Positions 8,946-18,186 of a DNA stretch of 60,732 nucleotides are shown piece after piece (the first letter of the stretch is position 1; each line of letters begins with the position of its first letter). The stretch lies in assembly GCA_024638505.1 (NCBI GenBank), contig JAHEKE010000007.1:64534-125265 (forward strand). Direction: 5' to 3'. The notes below the pieces were generated by a model. The model was given only the letters and a program-made list of their open reading frames with translations, was not told the DNA's origin and searched no databases. Position numbers and translations under genes: made by a program. Source of the stretch: Gammaproteobacteria bacterium. GTDB taxonomy: Bacteria; Pseudomonadota; Gammaproteobacteria; Arenicellales; JAANXG01.

Positions 8946-9947
8946 TCAGCGTACGCGGAAACCTTCGGGAAACGGTGCGTCGTCGTCTACGAAAATGATA
9001 TTGATTCCAGTGATCCAGGCGCTGCCCTCGACCGTCGGTACCACAGCATCAAAAGGTCCCACTTTGGTGGCGCTAACAGCCTGGCCCAGGAACTGGCTGC
9101 CGATGATGCTCTCATGCACAAACGGCTCATTCATTTCCAGCATCCCTCGCGCCACCCGTTGCGCAATGCGGGCGCTCGTACCGGTCCCGCACGGCGATCG
9201 ATCGATTAGGCTCTGCCCCGCCACCACCACACTGCGCCCGTGTGATCCGGGCTGTGACGGCGTGCCTGCCCACATGCAGTGCTTGACCCCGCGGATGCTG
9301 CTGTCCAGCGGATGAACCACATCCATAGCATCATTGATCAGGCACTGGAGCTCCCAACCCATACTGAGCAAGGCAGAAACCGAATAGTCGGCGGCGTCGG
9401 TAAAATTATCCTGCGCTTCGATGATCGGGTAGAAGTTACCGCCGTAAGCGATGTCTACGCGCAGTGATCCGAGCGGTGGGTAGTCAAGCATCACATCCCG
9501 CATCATCAAAAAGGCGGGTACGTTGGTTATACGCACAGAGGTCACCCGAGCACCCTGCCGCTGGTATGCTACCTTGACCAATCCAGCCGGCGTTTCTACC
9601 CGCACAATTCCGGGATCGCAGGGTTTTACCAGGTCACGTTCCAGAGCAAACGTCACCGCGCCAATTGTGCCGTGACCGCACATGGGCAACGATCCGGAGG
9701 TTTCAATATATATCAGTCCCAGATCATATTGATCACTGGATGGCGGATACAGCAGTGCGCCGGACATAACGTCGTGCCCCCTCGGCTCAAGCATGAGTGA
9801 TTTGCGAATCCAGTCATACTCCTTGAGGAAGTGCTGCCTGCGTTCGCTTTGCGTATCGCCCTCAAGATCAGGTGCGCCCTCGATCACCAGTCGTACCGGC
9901 ATTCCGCCGGTGTGCCCATCGATGCATTTAAAGGTATGTACGGTCAC
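8946..9947 (-). CDS. 4-hydroxyproline 2-epimerase (proline racemase family)
   Basis: 333 residues. Interconverts trans-4-hydroxy-L-proline and cis-4-hydroxy-D-proline. Both catalytic cysteines are present: Cys90 in LPMCGHGTIG and Cys253 in DRSPCGTGTSAR. The Cys/Cys pair argues for an epimerase rather than the Ser/Cys hydroxyproline dehydratase. It is the last gene of a minus-strand trio with a DapA-like lyase and a DadA-like oxidase, the set known from Pseudomonas hydroxyproline use (there called lhpA or hypE). Proline racemase is the main alternative; the neighbours favour hydroxyproline. Confidence 0.9.
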   Translation of the reverse strand: MTVHTFKCIDGHTGGMPVRLVIEGAPDLEGDTQSERRQHFLKEYDWIRKSLMLEPRGHDVMSGALLYPPSSDQYDLGLIYIETSGSLPMCGHGTIGAVTFALERDLVKPCDPGIVRVETPAGLVKVAYQRQGARVTSVRITNVPAFLMMRDVMLDYPPLGSLRVDIAYGGNFYPIIEAQDNFTDAADYSVSALLSMGWELQCLINDAMDVVHPLDSSIRGVKHCMWAGTPSQPGSHGRSVVVAGQSLIDRSPCGTGTSARIAQRVARGMLEMNEPFVHESIIGSQFLGQAVSATKVGPFDAVVPTVEGSAWITGINIIFVDDDAPFPEGFRVR

Positions 9948-9957
9948 CGCTAGTGAT

Positions 9958-10827
9958 TTATCGCAGTGGCTCGAGCGCGGCAGACAACTCGTTCATGGTT
10001 TGATCGTCTAGCGGCATGACCGGAAGCCGGCATTCTCCGACCTCATGCCCCAGCATATTGGCTGCCGCTTTAACTGATGGATTAAACGCGTGCGTCCAAA
10101 AGAAAACGTTCGCTGGGCGCATGCGCCGCCACAGTGCCAAGGCCTCCGCGTATCGTTGCTGCGAGCATAGGTTGTACAGCTGCACCGCTTCACTTGGCAT
10201 TGCGTTAGAGCCTCCCCAAAAACAGCCCGCACACCCCGCCAACAGGCCGTACAGGCTCAGATAATCACTTCCATTGAATACCTCTGCTCCACTTAAAAGC
10301 AGCTGTTCGAGGCGCAGCATATCGCCCGTGCTGTCTTTGATGTAACGGATGTTATCTATGCTGCGCAGGCGGTAAAACAGCTCAGGGGTGATGTCAAAGC
10401 CTGAGTGAAGCGGAATGTTATACGCCATAATCGGTATGTCTACGGCTTGCGCCACCTGCTCATAGTGATAAATGACGCCTGCTTCATCAGGTCCCTCAAA
10501 GTAGGGCGGCAGAACGAGTAATGCATCGGCACCAATTCCCTCGGCATGCTGTGAAAACTCAATGGCCTCCTGGGTCATGACCGCGGAGGTTTGGACGATC
10601 AGTTTGGCCTGCCCATCGATATGTTTCGCCGACAATTCGGCAATCGACCGCTTTTCCTGTGCGGATAAAAATGGAAACTCACCGGTGCCGCCGCATACCG
10701 CAATAATGTGTACACCCGCCTTAAGTAGGGTGTCTATGTGCTTGAGAAACGCCGTTTCATCGAATGCTTGTGTGGTTTTACTGAACGTGGTGCAGATGGG
10801 GGTGCAGATACCTTTTAATTCACTCAT
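9958..10827 (-). CDS. DapA-family lyase, probable pyrroline-4-hydroxy-2-carboxylate deaminase
   Basis: 289 residues, a TIM-barrel aldolase of the DapA/NAL family. The Schiff-base lysine is Lys164 (YIKDSTGD), the catalytic tyrosine Tyr136, and the substrate loop reads CGGTGEFPFLS where true DapA has GTTGE(S/A). In hydroxyproline clusters this family deaminates and dehydrates pyrroline-4-hydroxy-2-carboxylate to alpha-ketoglutarate semialdehyde. It is 10 bp upstream of the epimerase gene. The assignment rests on context; a general 2-keto-acid aldolase is possible. Confidence 0.83.
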   Translation of the reverse strand: MSELKGICTPICTTFSKTTQAFDETAFLKHIDTLLKAGVHIIAVCGGTGEFPFLSAQEKRSIAELSAKHIDGQAKLIVQTSAVMTQEAIEFSQHAEGIGADALLVLPPYFEGPDEAGVIYHYEQVAQAVDIPIMAYNIPLHSGFDITPELFYRLRSIDNIRYIKDSTGDMLRLEQLLLSGAEVFNGSDYLSLYGLLAGCAGCFWGGSNAMPSEAVQLYNLCSQQRYAEALALWRRMRPANVFFWTHAFNPSVKAAANMLGHEVGECRLPVMPLDDQTMNELSAALEPLR

Positions 10828-10940
10828 GTTTGCTCTCGCTTGTGCGCTTTGCCAACAACAGTGATGCCGCCAGCTTGCTGGTAAACTTTGTTCATATCTT
10901 TAATAACAAGCCTCTGCATATCCCTGGAGCTTTCATCCAT
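10824..10940 (-). CDS. Possible 38-codon frame upstream of the DapA-like gene
   Basis: A short frame (begins MDESSRDMQRLVIKDMNKVY) ends by overlapping the ATG of the DapA-like gene in ATGA form. It has plausible codons but no clear ribosome-binding site and no recognised relative. It could be a coupling leader peptide, the remnant of a lost gene, or chance. Low confidence. Confidence 0.2.
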   Translation of the reverse strand: MDESSRDMQRLVIKDMNKVYQQAGGITVVGKAHKREQT

Positions 10941-11007
10941 ACGACGCTTACGTTTGTATTTATCATGATACCCAAGGCGGCATGGCGGTAAAGTGTGACT
11001 ATTGTCA

Positions 11008-12252
11008 TTAGACAAACCGGTTGGGTGCATAGGGCTTGATATCGATGCTTGGTTCCCGCTCGGCGGCCAGCTCCGCGATCAGGCGCGCTGTGCCCGGGGC
11101 CTGGGTCAAGCCGACGTGCCCATGACCGAACGCATAAAGTATACGCGGATCCCCGCTTGACCTGCCGATAACCGGCCTGTTGTCGGGCGTAGCGGATCGA
11201 CACCCCATCCAGTAAACCGCGTTTTCCGCATGCAGACCAGGCAGAAAACGTTTGGCTTTTTGCAGCATCGCGCGCGCCCTGCCATAGTTTGGCGGTGCAT
11301 CAAGCCCGGCAAATTCTGCGGCGCCGCCTATACGCAATCCGCACTGCAGTCGGGTTGCGACAAAGCCGTGGTCACCAAAGATTAACTCTGAGCTGATCGA
11401 GATAGCGGGTTCGGGGATCGTGCTGTTGTAGCCTCGCTCAGCCTCTAATGGAATGGCGTCGCCAAGTTTAGCTGCCAGAGAACGGGACCAGGCTCCCGCG
11501 GCCAAGACGCAATGGTCGGTGTCGAGCGCTTCGTCACCCCGCTCCAGCTCAACCATTATTCCGTTTGCACTGGTATTTATGGCGACAACTGCGTCATCGA
11601 TAAATCTGACACCCTGATCACGATTAAGTTGAACCACTCCATCCAGGACTATCTGCGGATCTGATACAACAAACCAGTCCTCCAGCACCGTGGCGCCGAC
11701 GAATATGGGCGCGAGTGCGGGCTCCATTGTAAGCAGTTCGGCCTGGCCGATATGCTTGAATTTGATGCCATTTTCCGCGCGCAGGCCCCATCCCGGCAGC
11801 GTTCGACGAAACGCCTGCTCGTTTTCATATAGTTGTAAAGCCCCCCCAGCTTGGATTGCACTGGATATATTGGCCGCTTTATACAGCGGCTGACACAGGC
11901 CTTTTGACAGCGAATTGAGGCGCGCCAAAGCCTGCACGCTGTGGTGGAACGTTTTTTTTCGCGTCGCCCGGGCAAAGCGTAAAAACCAGGGCAGCGCCTG
12001 TCGCAGGTAGCGCGGACTGATGGCCAGTGGGCCTAAGGGATCAAGCAGCCATCTGGGGACATTGCGCAGGATTTTTCCGCTCGCAATAGGCAGAATTTCG
12101 GCATAAGCCAGGGCTCCGGCATTACGCCTGGATGCCGCTGATTCATGGTTACCCGGGTCAATCACGACCACCTCAAATCCGTGTACGCTCAGCTCATATG
12201 CACAGGCCGCGCCGATGATCCCGGCCCCGATAACGACAACGCGTTTTTTCAT
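11008..12252 (-). CDS. FAD-dependent D-amino-acid oxidoreductase, probable D-hydroxyproline dehydrogenase
   Basis: 414 residues with an N-terminal FAD Rossmann motif VVVIGAGIIGAACAYEL and the DadA/DAO fold: a central substrate domain, a second dinucleotide half near AGAWS, and a C-terminal GHGHVGLTQAPGTARLIAEL segment. In hydroxyproline clusters this enzyme oxidises cis-4-hydroxy-D-proline to pyrroline-4-hydroxy-2-carboxylate. The expected semialdehyde dehydrogenase, transporter and regulator are not in the window, so the pathway is incomplete here. A D-amino acid dehydrogenase of other specificity is the alternative. Confidence 0.85.
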   Translation of the reverse strand: MKKRVVVIGAGIIGAACAYELSVHGFEVVVIDPGNHESAASRRNAGALAYAEILPIASGKILRNVPRWLLDPLGPLAISPRYLRQALPWFLRFARATRKKTFHHSVQALARLNSLSKGLCQPLYKAANISSAIQAGGALQLYENEQAFRRTLPGWGLRAENGIKFKHIGQAELLTMEPALAPIFVGATVLEDWFVVSDPQIVLDGVVQLNRDQGVRFIDDAVVAINTSANGIMVELERGDEALDTDHCVLAAGAWSRSLAAKLGDAIPLEAERGYNSTIPEPAISISSELIFGDHGFVATRLQCGLRIGGAAEFAGLDAPPNYGRARAMLQKAKRFLPGLHAENAVYWMGCRSATPDNRPVIGRSSGDPRILYAFGHGHVGLTQAPGTARLIAELAAEREPSIDIKPYAPNRFV

Positions 12253-12370
12253 GTGGTGGTTCGAGGTCAGTTACAGGTTAACGGGGATAATATAAATGCT
12301 GCGGTAGTCAATGTGTATCAATCGTCAGCTGAAAACGGTGCTTATGCCCCGGCTTCTCTTGGCAGTCTCA

Positions 12371-13864
12371 TCACCCGAACAGACCGTGCAGATACCAGCC
12401 ATGCTTCTGTTTTAAATCCTGAAAAATCCACAGCCGGCCATCCTGCGTGGAGGTAGCGGTATAGTAGTCCCGACAACACTCGCGGTCATCCCACCACCCG
12501 GATTCTATTCGTTCTGGACCTGCTATGAGATGCAGCGGCCCGGTACGCCAAATACGGCCGGCCCGGCAGCGCAACGGCTGCGGTTTGCTAAGCAGCCACA
12601 GCGGTCGCTGAGCACGGCTGGGCAAATCACCGGCATGATCATGATTTGACCGGTGCCAGGCATATTCAGGCCGGTGATCGGCAGTCAGTTTGGGCATCCA
12701 TACGCAGTTTTTACCCAGCCTGGCCTCCAGCTCGTCTAAAGAGCGTGCCCAGTCTCTGGCTGGGTCACCGCAGTAGAGGTCCAATGTCACGGCGTCATTT
12801 GGCAGTAAGCGTTCGCTGAGCAGATCAATGCGTACCACCGGCGCCTGCAGTCGATATCCCTGCATGTGCTCCGATAGCAGCCTGCCCCACTGGTGCAAGC
12901 TGTGCGTAGGTAAACGCGTTCCCACTTTGATATGCGTCACGGATCTTTCGTCATGGTACAGTGCAATGTAAATTTCCTTAGCAACCGCATCGACACGTCG
13001 CAGAAATTTAACCAGGCGTGCGAGCAAAGACCGTGCCACCGAGAGCAGTAGCGTCATATCCCCCGTTCCCTCCTGCAGATCGTGCCGGCACCTGAAGTCG
13101 AGGGGTGAGCTATCCGCCCGGCGCGGGTCAGGGCATGCTCCCAGCAAACAGTCTATTCTCCGGATCACTTCCGGGCCAAATCGGCGCGCCGTATCGTGGC
13201 GCGGCAGGCGCCATAATTCGTATAAAGAGTCAATCCCGACTGCCTTTATGTTATGCACAGTATCCGCCGTTAAACCCAGCGATGTAAGAGGCAGTTCTGC
13301 TAAGCCGGTGCGTAAATCTGCTTTGCCCATGATGCGCACTTCTCGACCGGCGCGAGCCAGGACCGCGCTGGCCGCTGGTGTAGGCGTCACCGCAAGAAAG
13401 TAGCGCTGGCCGGATCGATTCAGGTCGTGATGGAGTTGTTCACATAAGGCTTCCAGACCTCCAAACAGCTTCAGGCTGGCTGCGACTTCAAGTAAAACAG
13501 TGGTTGGGGGTTCCAGGCATACCATCGGTGTGAATCGACTGGCCCAGCGTTTACATTTTTGTAAACGCTGGTACTCGGCACGGGTGTCGCGGGGATAAAT
13601 ATTCAGGCCTATACAGACGGCCATGGCGGCATTAATGTCCAGGCCGGGCGAGATTCCCATTGACCGGGCGAGATCGGAAACCTGGTAGACGACGGCACCG
13701 CGCCGGTAGGATTCGCTTACCACGGCCCGGTCTGTAGCCTGGATCGACACAGCTTCAAGGGCCAGCAGGGGAAAATCAAGGGCCACCCAGCATGCAGTCT
13801 GACGGGGAGCCTCGGGTGCCGGCGCTGCTGCCGGTAAAGGGGAAAGCTGGGTCGCCGGATGCAC
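12371..13864 (-). CDS. imuB: ImuB, Y-family polymerase-like mutasome protein
   Basis: 497 residues, normal for ImuB. It has the Y-family fold (PADLARSMGISPG-like start, HhH region near residues 200-240, little-finger region) but lacks the catalytic acidic residues, as ImuB proteins do; it acts as the beta-clamp adaptor that recruits DnaE2. The start is a GTG (13862-13864) whose first base is shared with the imuA stop, so the genes are coupled. The third member of the cassette, dnaE2, is not adjacent. Confidence 0.9.
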   Translation of the reverse strand: MHPATQLSPLPAAAPAPEAPRQTACWVALDFPLLALEAVSIQATDRAVVSESYRRGAVVYQVSDLARSMGISPGLDINAAMAVCIGLNIYPRDTRAEYQRLQKCKRWASRFTPMVCLEPPTTVLLEVAASLKLFGGLEALCEQLHHDLNRSGQRYFLAVTPTPAASAVLARAGREVRIMGKADLRTGLAELPLTSLGLTADTVHNIKAVGIDSLYELWRLPRHDTARRFGPEVIRRIDCLLGACPDPRRADSSPLDFRCRHDLQEGTGDMTLLLSVARSLLARLVKFLRRVDAVAKEIYIALYHDERSVTHIKVGTRLPTHSLHQWGRLLSEHMQGYRLQAPVVRIDLLSERLLPNDAVTLDLYCGDPARDWARSLDELEARLGKNCVWMPKLTADHRPEYAWHRSNHDHAGDLPSRAQRPLWLLSKPQPLRCRAGRIWRTGPLHLIAGPERIESGWWDDRECCRDYYTATSTQDGRLWIFQDLKQKHGWYLHGLFG

Positions 13865-14475
13865 TACAGGTCCACCTCAATCTGGCACCGGCGGCAAAGC
13901 CCCCGGGCCTTCATCACGTTGACCGCTACGCCGCTGGACGAAGTTTGTATCTGTAGACGCAGGGCCGCGCAGGCTGCCCGCCATTTCGAGTCGGCGGTAT
14001 GGAGGACGACCCCCATTGATCCGCCCGACTCTGCCGCGAGCTGTAAACGTCGTGTTTCCAATGCCGACAGCGAAACCGGCCATGCTAGAACCATTCCGCA
14101 GGATTCAGCGTAGAGGAGCCTCTCCATAGCCCAGGAAATACTGCCCGACTGGGCATCGACAACCAGCACGTAGTATAAGCTGAGTCCCGCTTTTACGAGC
14201 GCCGGCGCGTACGGTAAATAAGGTGGGGCGACCCACACGATTTGACGATGCTGCTGGTTCAGACGGCGCATGGCGGGCAGCAGTAAGCGCAGTTCACCGA
14301 TGCCCCAATAAGGCACGATCATCTCGGTTAAGGCATTGCTCGGCCATCCGCGAGTGGGTAAAGCCTGATCTAGTGCAGAAAAACCCGTGCTGATGCCGCT
14401 GTCTTTCGCCCAGACCGTATCGCCTTGCCATAAAAGCTGATGTTTGCCTGCTGGGCTACTACGGGCCTCTTTCAT
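13864..14475 (-). CDS. imuA: ImuA, RecA-like SOS mutasome protein
   Basis: 203 residues, the SulA/RecA-like ImuA family. The region ISTGFSALDQALPTRGWPSNALTEMI aligns with the RecA-like core but lacks a functional Walker A, as is usual. It is required with ImuB for DnaE2-dependent mutagenesis. A consensus LexA box starts 18 bp upstream of the ATG. Its stop overlaps the imuB GTG by one base. This is the leading gene of the imuAB half-cassette. Confidence 0.88.
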   Translation of the reverse strand: MKEARSSPAGKHQLLWQGDTVWAKDSGISTGFSALDQALPTRGWPSNALTEMIVPYWGIGELRLLLPAMRRLNQQHRQIVWVAPPYLPYAPALVKAGLSLYYVLVVDAQSGSISWAMERLLYAESCGMVLAWPVSLSALETRRLQLAAESGGSMGVVLHTADSKWRAACAALRLQIQTSSSGVAVNVMKARGLCRRCQIEVDL

Positions 14476-14492
14476 AACTGGTTATATACATA

Positions 14493-14508
14493 CTGTTTTT
14501 ATATACAG
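14493..14508 (-). promoter_or_regulatory. LexA operator of imuA-imuB
   Basis: CTGTTTTTATATACAG fits CTGT-N8-ACAG exactly and lies 18 bp upstream of the imuA start. It gives the imuAB pair SOS control independent of the separate operator in front of dnaE2. Confidence 0.9.
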
Positions 14509-14737
14509 TATTTCATCATGAACCAGGCGCCAATTACAAATAATTAGTTATATGAGAAATTACTTTAGGTATTGGTTTAATTTTCTTTTTTGACAATTAG
14601 TTAAATGATTTTTTTAAAGTTTATTATATGGCTGCTGTCCCCTCTTCTTGCTAATCTGCCTTTTTACTCAGGCAATCGCTTCCTTGGTCTTTATCCATCA
14701 ACGGGGGTGGTCTAGCTGTGCGGAGGTAAAGCAAAGG

Positions 14738-16879
14738 TCAGGGATAGAAGCGCTGTCCTTCTTGGATGGGCGGCGCGGGCTGAAAACGCGCACCGTGCTG
14801 ATCTGACAGGCGCTGCAGCTTGCTTAGAATGTCTGCCCCGTTTGTGTCAAGGTAGCGAAAAGGCCCGCCCAGGAACGGGGGGAAACCTAAACCGAATACG
14901 GCCCCAATGTCGCCATCACGGGCCGTGCGGAGAATTCCTTCATTGAGACAATGCGCCGCCTCATTAATCATTTGCAGGGCGCAGCGCTCGGCGATGGATT
15001 GAGAGGACAGCGCATTGTTGGGCTCGACATTCAGCAGCTCGTATACAGATGTATCGACTTCCCTCGCGTCTGCCGTTCGGTTGTCAGCGTAGCGGTAAAG
15101 CCCTCTTTTGTTCTTGCGTCCCATGCGATTATCTGCAACCAGCCTGGCCATGGCGGCTACTGGCTGCATACGATCGCCAAACGCCTGATGCAGGTTTTGC
15201 CCTACCTTATGACCGACGTCAATACCGACCTCATCCAGCAGAGCCAATGGTCCGATTGGAAATCCGAAGTTTTTCAGGCTTTCGTCTATACGCTCGATCG
15301 CTACGCCCTGCTGCAGCAGGTGCCCTGCCTCCGCCAGGTAGGGTGCAAGAATTCGAGTGGTATAAAAACCGGGTCCGTCATTTACGACGATGACCGTTTT
15401 CCCCTGCCGTTTCCCCAACTCGACGCAGGTCGCTATGGCCCACGGCGCAGTCTCTTCAGTAACAATGATCTCTAGCAGCGGCATTTTCTCCACTGGAGAA
15501 AAGTAGTGCATGCCGATAACGGTCCTCGCGGAGCGGGCCGCGGCGGCGATCGACTTGATTGGAATGGCGGATGTGTTTGTGGCGAATATGATGGGCGTAG
15601 CCGACTCCAGGCTTTCAATATCACGCAACATTTGCTGTTTAAGTGCCAGCTCTTCAAAAACCGCTTCTATCACGAGATCACAGTTACGCATGCCGTTGTA
15701 GTTCGTGCTGCCGGTCAGCCTGGCCAAAATCTGAGCGCGCTCGAGCGTGGTAAGCGACTTTTTTTCCATCCGTTCGGTAAGCAGCTTTTCCACGTATACC
15801 AGCCCTTGTCGCAGACCCAGGTCGTCCTTGTCCTTCAGACGCACCGGTGTCTCAGCTTTGCTGATCGAAGCGTAAGCGATGCCCGCTCCCATCAGGCCTG
15901 CGCCCAGCACGCCTATTTTTTTAATCTCTCTTGGCTTGACCGATTTATCCTGCACGCCGGTTTCCTTTTTCAACGCCGTCGCGGTGTGGAACAGATTAAT
16001 GAGTTGTGTCGACTGCGGGCTCATGACCATCCGGCCGAACGCCTCTGCCTCAGCCGCAAGCCCTTGCCGCAGCCCCTGTTCCAAACCGATGCGCACTACT
16101 TCCAGTATGTTTTCCGGTGCGGGGTAGTTTCCCCGGGTTTTATGGCGCGTTCGCCGGCGCGCCTGGTCGAATAGAAAATGCCGCCCGAGCGGATTACCGG
16201 AGAGTGCCCAGGCACGCCAGTATTTAAGGTTAAGCTTGCCCGGTGTTTGCTGGCTCCGCCGTAGCCTGAGCCGTTTTCCTCTCTCAACGGCAGCGTCGAT
16301 TAGGATATGTCTGGCAACGACTTCGTCTATCAAGCCGATGCGGTGTGCCTTCGCTGCACTCAGCTGTCGGCCCGTTAGAAGCATATCGAGGGCTTTTTCC
16401 ACCCCGATCAAACGCGGAAGCCTTTGCGTGCCCCCACCTCCCGGCAGCAGACCAAGCTGCACTTCCGGCAGACCTAACCTGGTTTGCTTATCCCCGGACG
16501 CAATGCGTGAATCGAAAGCCAGGGTGAACTCCAGTCCACCACCCAGGCAGGGGCCGTGTATCGCTGCCACCGACGCGGCAGATAGGGTTTCAATGCGGTC
16601 CTGTATTGACTGCGCGCTCTGCGCCAACGCGCGCGCCTCCTCCGCCGACTTGATGTCCTGCAGCATGCCCAAGTTGGCACCCGCTATAAAACTATCCGGT
16701 TTGGCGGAAGCAAATACCAGTACGTTTATGTCATTTCTGCGCTCTATGTCGCTGAAGAGTGATTCAAATTCGGTTATCAACTCCCGCTTTAGAGTGTTTA
16801 CCGGCTCCTGTTCATCATTCATCCAGATAATGCCGATTCCATCGCCGCGCTCCTCAAAACTGAGTGTGGTGCTCCGCAT
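14738..16879 (-). CDS. fadJ: Fatty acid oxidation complex alpha subunit
   Basis: 713 residues from the ATG at 16877-16879, which overlaps the fadI stop as TGATG; the open frame reaches 19 codons further but that part lies inside fadI. N-terminal enoyl-CoA hydratase domain (about 1-190, with IHGPCLGGGLEF and GLLPGGGGTQRLPR), then NAD-binding 3-hydroxyacyl-CoA dehydrogenase (GVLGAGLMGAGIAYAS, HYFSPVEKMPLLEII) and its C-terminal domains. Length and the fadI-fadJ pairing match FadJ rather than FadB, which follows a different gene order. It carries out hydration and dehydrogenation in beta-oxidation. Confidence 0.93.
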   Translation of the reverse strand: MRSTTLSFEERGDGIGIIWMNDEQEPVNTLKRELITEFESLFSDIERRNDINVLVFASAKPDSFIAGANLGMLQDIKSAEEARALAQSAQSIQDRIETLSAASVAAIHGPCLGGGLEFTLAFDSRIASGDKQTRLGLPEVQLGLLPGGGGTQRLPRLIGVEKALDMLLTGRQLSAAKAHRIGLIDEVVARHILIDAAVERGKRLRLRRSQQTPGKLNLKYWRAWALSGNPLGRHFLFDQARRRTRHKTRGNYPAPENILEVVRIGLEQGLRQGLAAEAEAFGRMVMSPQSTQLINLFHTATALKKETGVQDKSVKPREIKKIGVLGAGLMGAGIAYASISKAETPVRLKDKDDLGLRQGLVYVEKLLTERMEKKSLTTLERAQILARLTGSTNYNGMRNCDLVIEAVFEELALKQQMLRDIESLESATPIIFATNTSAIPIKSIAAAARSARTVIGMHYFSPVEKMPLLEIIVTEETAPWAIATCVELGKRQGKTVIVVNDGPGFYTTRILAPYLAEAGHLLQQGVAIERIDESLKNFGFPIGPLALLDEVGIDVGHKVGQNLHQAFGDRMQPVAAMARLVADNRMGRKNKRGLYRYADNRTADAREVDTSVYELLNVEPNNALSSQSIAERCALQMINEAAHCLNEGILRTARDGDIGAVFGLGFPPFLGGPFRYLDTNGADILSKLQRLSDQHGARFQPAPPIQEGQRFYP

Positions 16880-18186
16880 CAGTCGACTTCGAGGACCATA
16901 GCCGCGCCCAAACCCCCGGCCGCACACGCCGTACACAGGCCGAATTCCCCGTTCACCTGTCTCAATTCTTTTAATGTCTGCAGGATTTGTCTGGCGCCGG
17001 TGGCCGCGAACGGATGGCCCAGCGAGATCGAGCCCCCGCTGATATTGAATCTGCTCCAGTCAATTTTCCCGATCGGTTGCGATCGATTGAGCCGCTTCTG
17101 GGCAAATGCCGCGGATTCGAAGGCCTGGGTATTGGACAGAATTTGAGCGGCGAAAGCTTCATGCATATCGACTATATCCATATCTTTGAGAGTCAGGCCG
17201 GCCCGCTGCAGCGCGGTGGGCGTGGCGAAGGAAGGCCCCATCAGCATCTGCCAGTTAGGGTCGATCGCCGCGAAGGCATAGCTGCGGATGTAGCCCAGCG
17301 GGGTATAACCTGCCGCCTTGGCCTTATCTTCGCGCATCATGGCCAGCGCGCCGGCGCCGTCCGTCAGCGGTGAGCTGTTCCCCGCCGTTACCGTACCATG
17401 ACGGCGGTCAAACACGGGCTTGAGTTTCTTGTACTTTTCCGGGGCGGAATCATTTCGCACCAGATTATCCCGTACGGTAACATTGTAATCTGGGGGCACG
17501 AAGGTATGCATGACCTGGTCATCGAAAAACCCCTCATTCCAGGCGGTGCTGGCTTTTTTATGACTGCGGTGCGCGTACTCATCCTGAGCCTGTCTTGTTA
17601 TCCCGTTTTCCTTCGCCATTTTCTCTGCGGCCTCGCCCATGGAATAATCGGACGAGGGCTCTTTCAAGGGCGGAGGGACGGGGATGATGTCCTTCAATCG
17701 AACCTGCTTAAAGGCTGCAATCCGCCGCAACAGGTCGTTTGCCCGGTTAGATTCTACCAGCGCTTGGGCTAAACGCCTGGATACGGTGATGGGGACATCG
17801 CTTGCGCTTTCCGCGCCCCCGGCGACGCCGCAGGCAACGTTGCCGCTGGCTATTGACTGGGCAAGATTGACGACGCTTTGATAGCTGGTAGCGCAGGCGC
17901 GGGAAACGCTGTACGCATCCACCGTCGCCGGGAGACCCACCCCGAGGACGATTTCGCGGGCGATATTGGGCGCCGTAGGGGTCGGAATCACCTGGCCAAA
18001 GACGACCTGCTCTACGGGCCCTTGGTCAAGCCCAGCGCGCTGCAGCAGTTCGGAAACAACGATCTTGCCCAAATCCCTTGCCGCTAATCCCTTGAACGCG
18101 CTGCCCTGCTTAACAAAAGGCGTGCGCAATCCGGCGATAATGGCTATACGTTTACCCGGAGTATGCGGCAGGTTTTCTTCAGCCAT
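16879..18186 (-). CDS. fadI: 3-ketoacyl-CoA thiolase of the FadIJ complex
   Basis: 435 residues, the FadI length (FadA is about 390). Thiolase active site: Cys98 in SRACATSYQSV, His in GHPFAATGAR, and the C-terminal Cys in CTACAAGGLGAA. It cleaves 3-ketoacyl-CoA with CoA. Coupled to fadJ by a TGATG overlap. It is part of the block that separates rpmF from yceF. Confidence 0.94.
   Translation of the reverse strand: MAEENLPHTPGKRIAIIAGLRTPFVKQGSAFKGLAARDLGKIVVSELLQRAGLDQGPVEQVVFGQVIPTPTAPNIAREIVLGVGLPATVDAYSVSRACATSYQSVVNLAQSIASGNVACGVAGGAESASDVPITVSRRLAQALVESNRANDLLRRIAAFKQVRLKDIIPVPPPLKEPSSDYSMGEAAEKMAKENGITRQAQDEYAHRSHKKASTAWNEGFFDDQVMHTFVPPDYNVTVRDNLVRNDSAPEKYKKLKPVFDRRHGTVTAGNSSPLTDGAGALAMMREDKAKAAGYTPLGYIRSYAFAAIDPNWQMLMGPSFATPTALQRAGLTLKDMDIVDMHEAFAAQILSNTQAFESAAFAQKRLNRSQPIGKIDWSRFNISGGSISLGHPFAATGARQILQTLKELRQVNGEFGLCTACAAGGLGAAMVLEVD

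Noticed and set aside
12371-13864. Loss of polymerase catalytic residues in ImuB
   Set aside because: Normal for the ImuB family; not a mutation of this gene.
15506-16174. 222-codon plus-strand open frame
   Set aside because: Fully antisense to fadJ, whose domains and length are normal; a shadow frame.
16236-16901. 221-codon plus-strand open frame
   Set aside because: Antisense to the hydratase part of fadJ; no independent evidence of coding.
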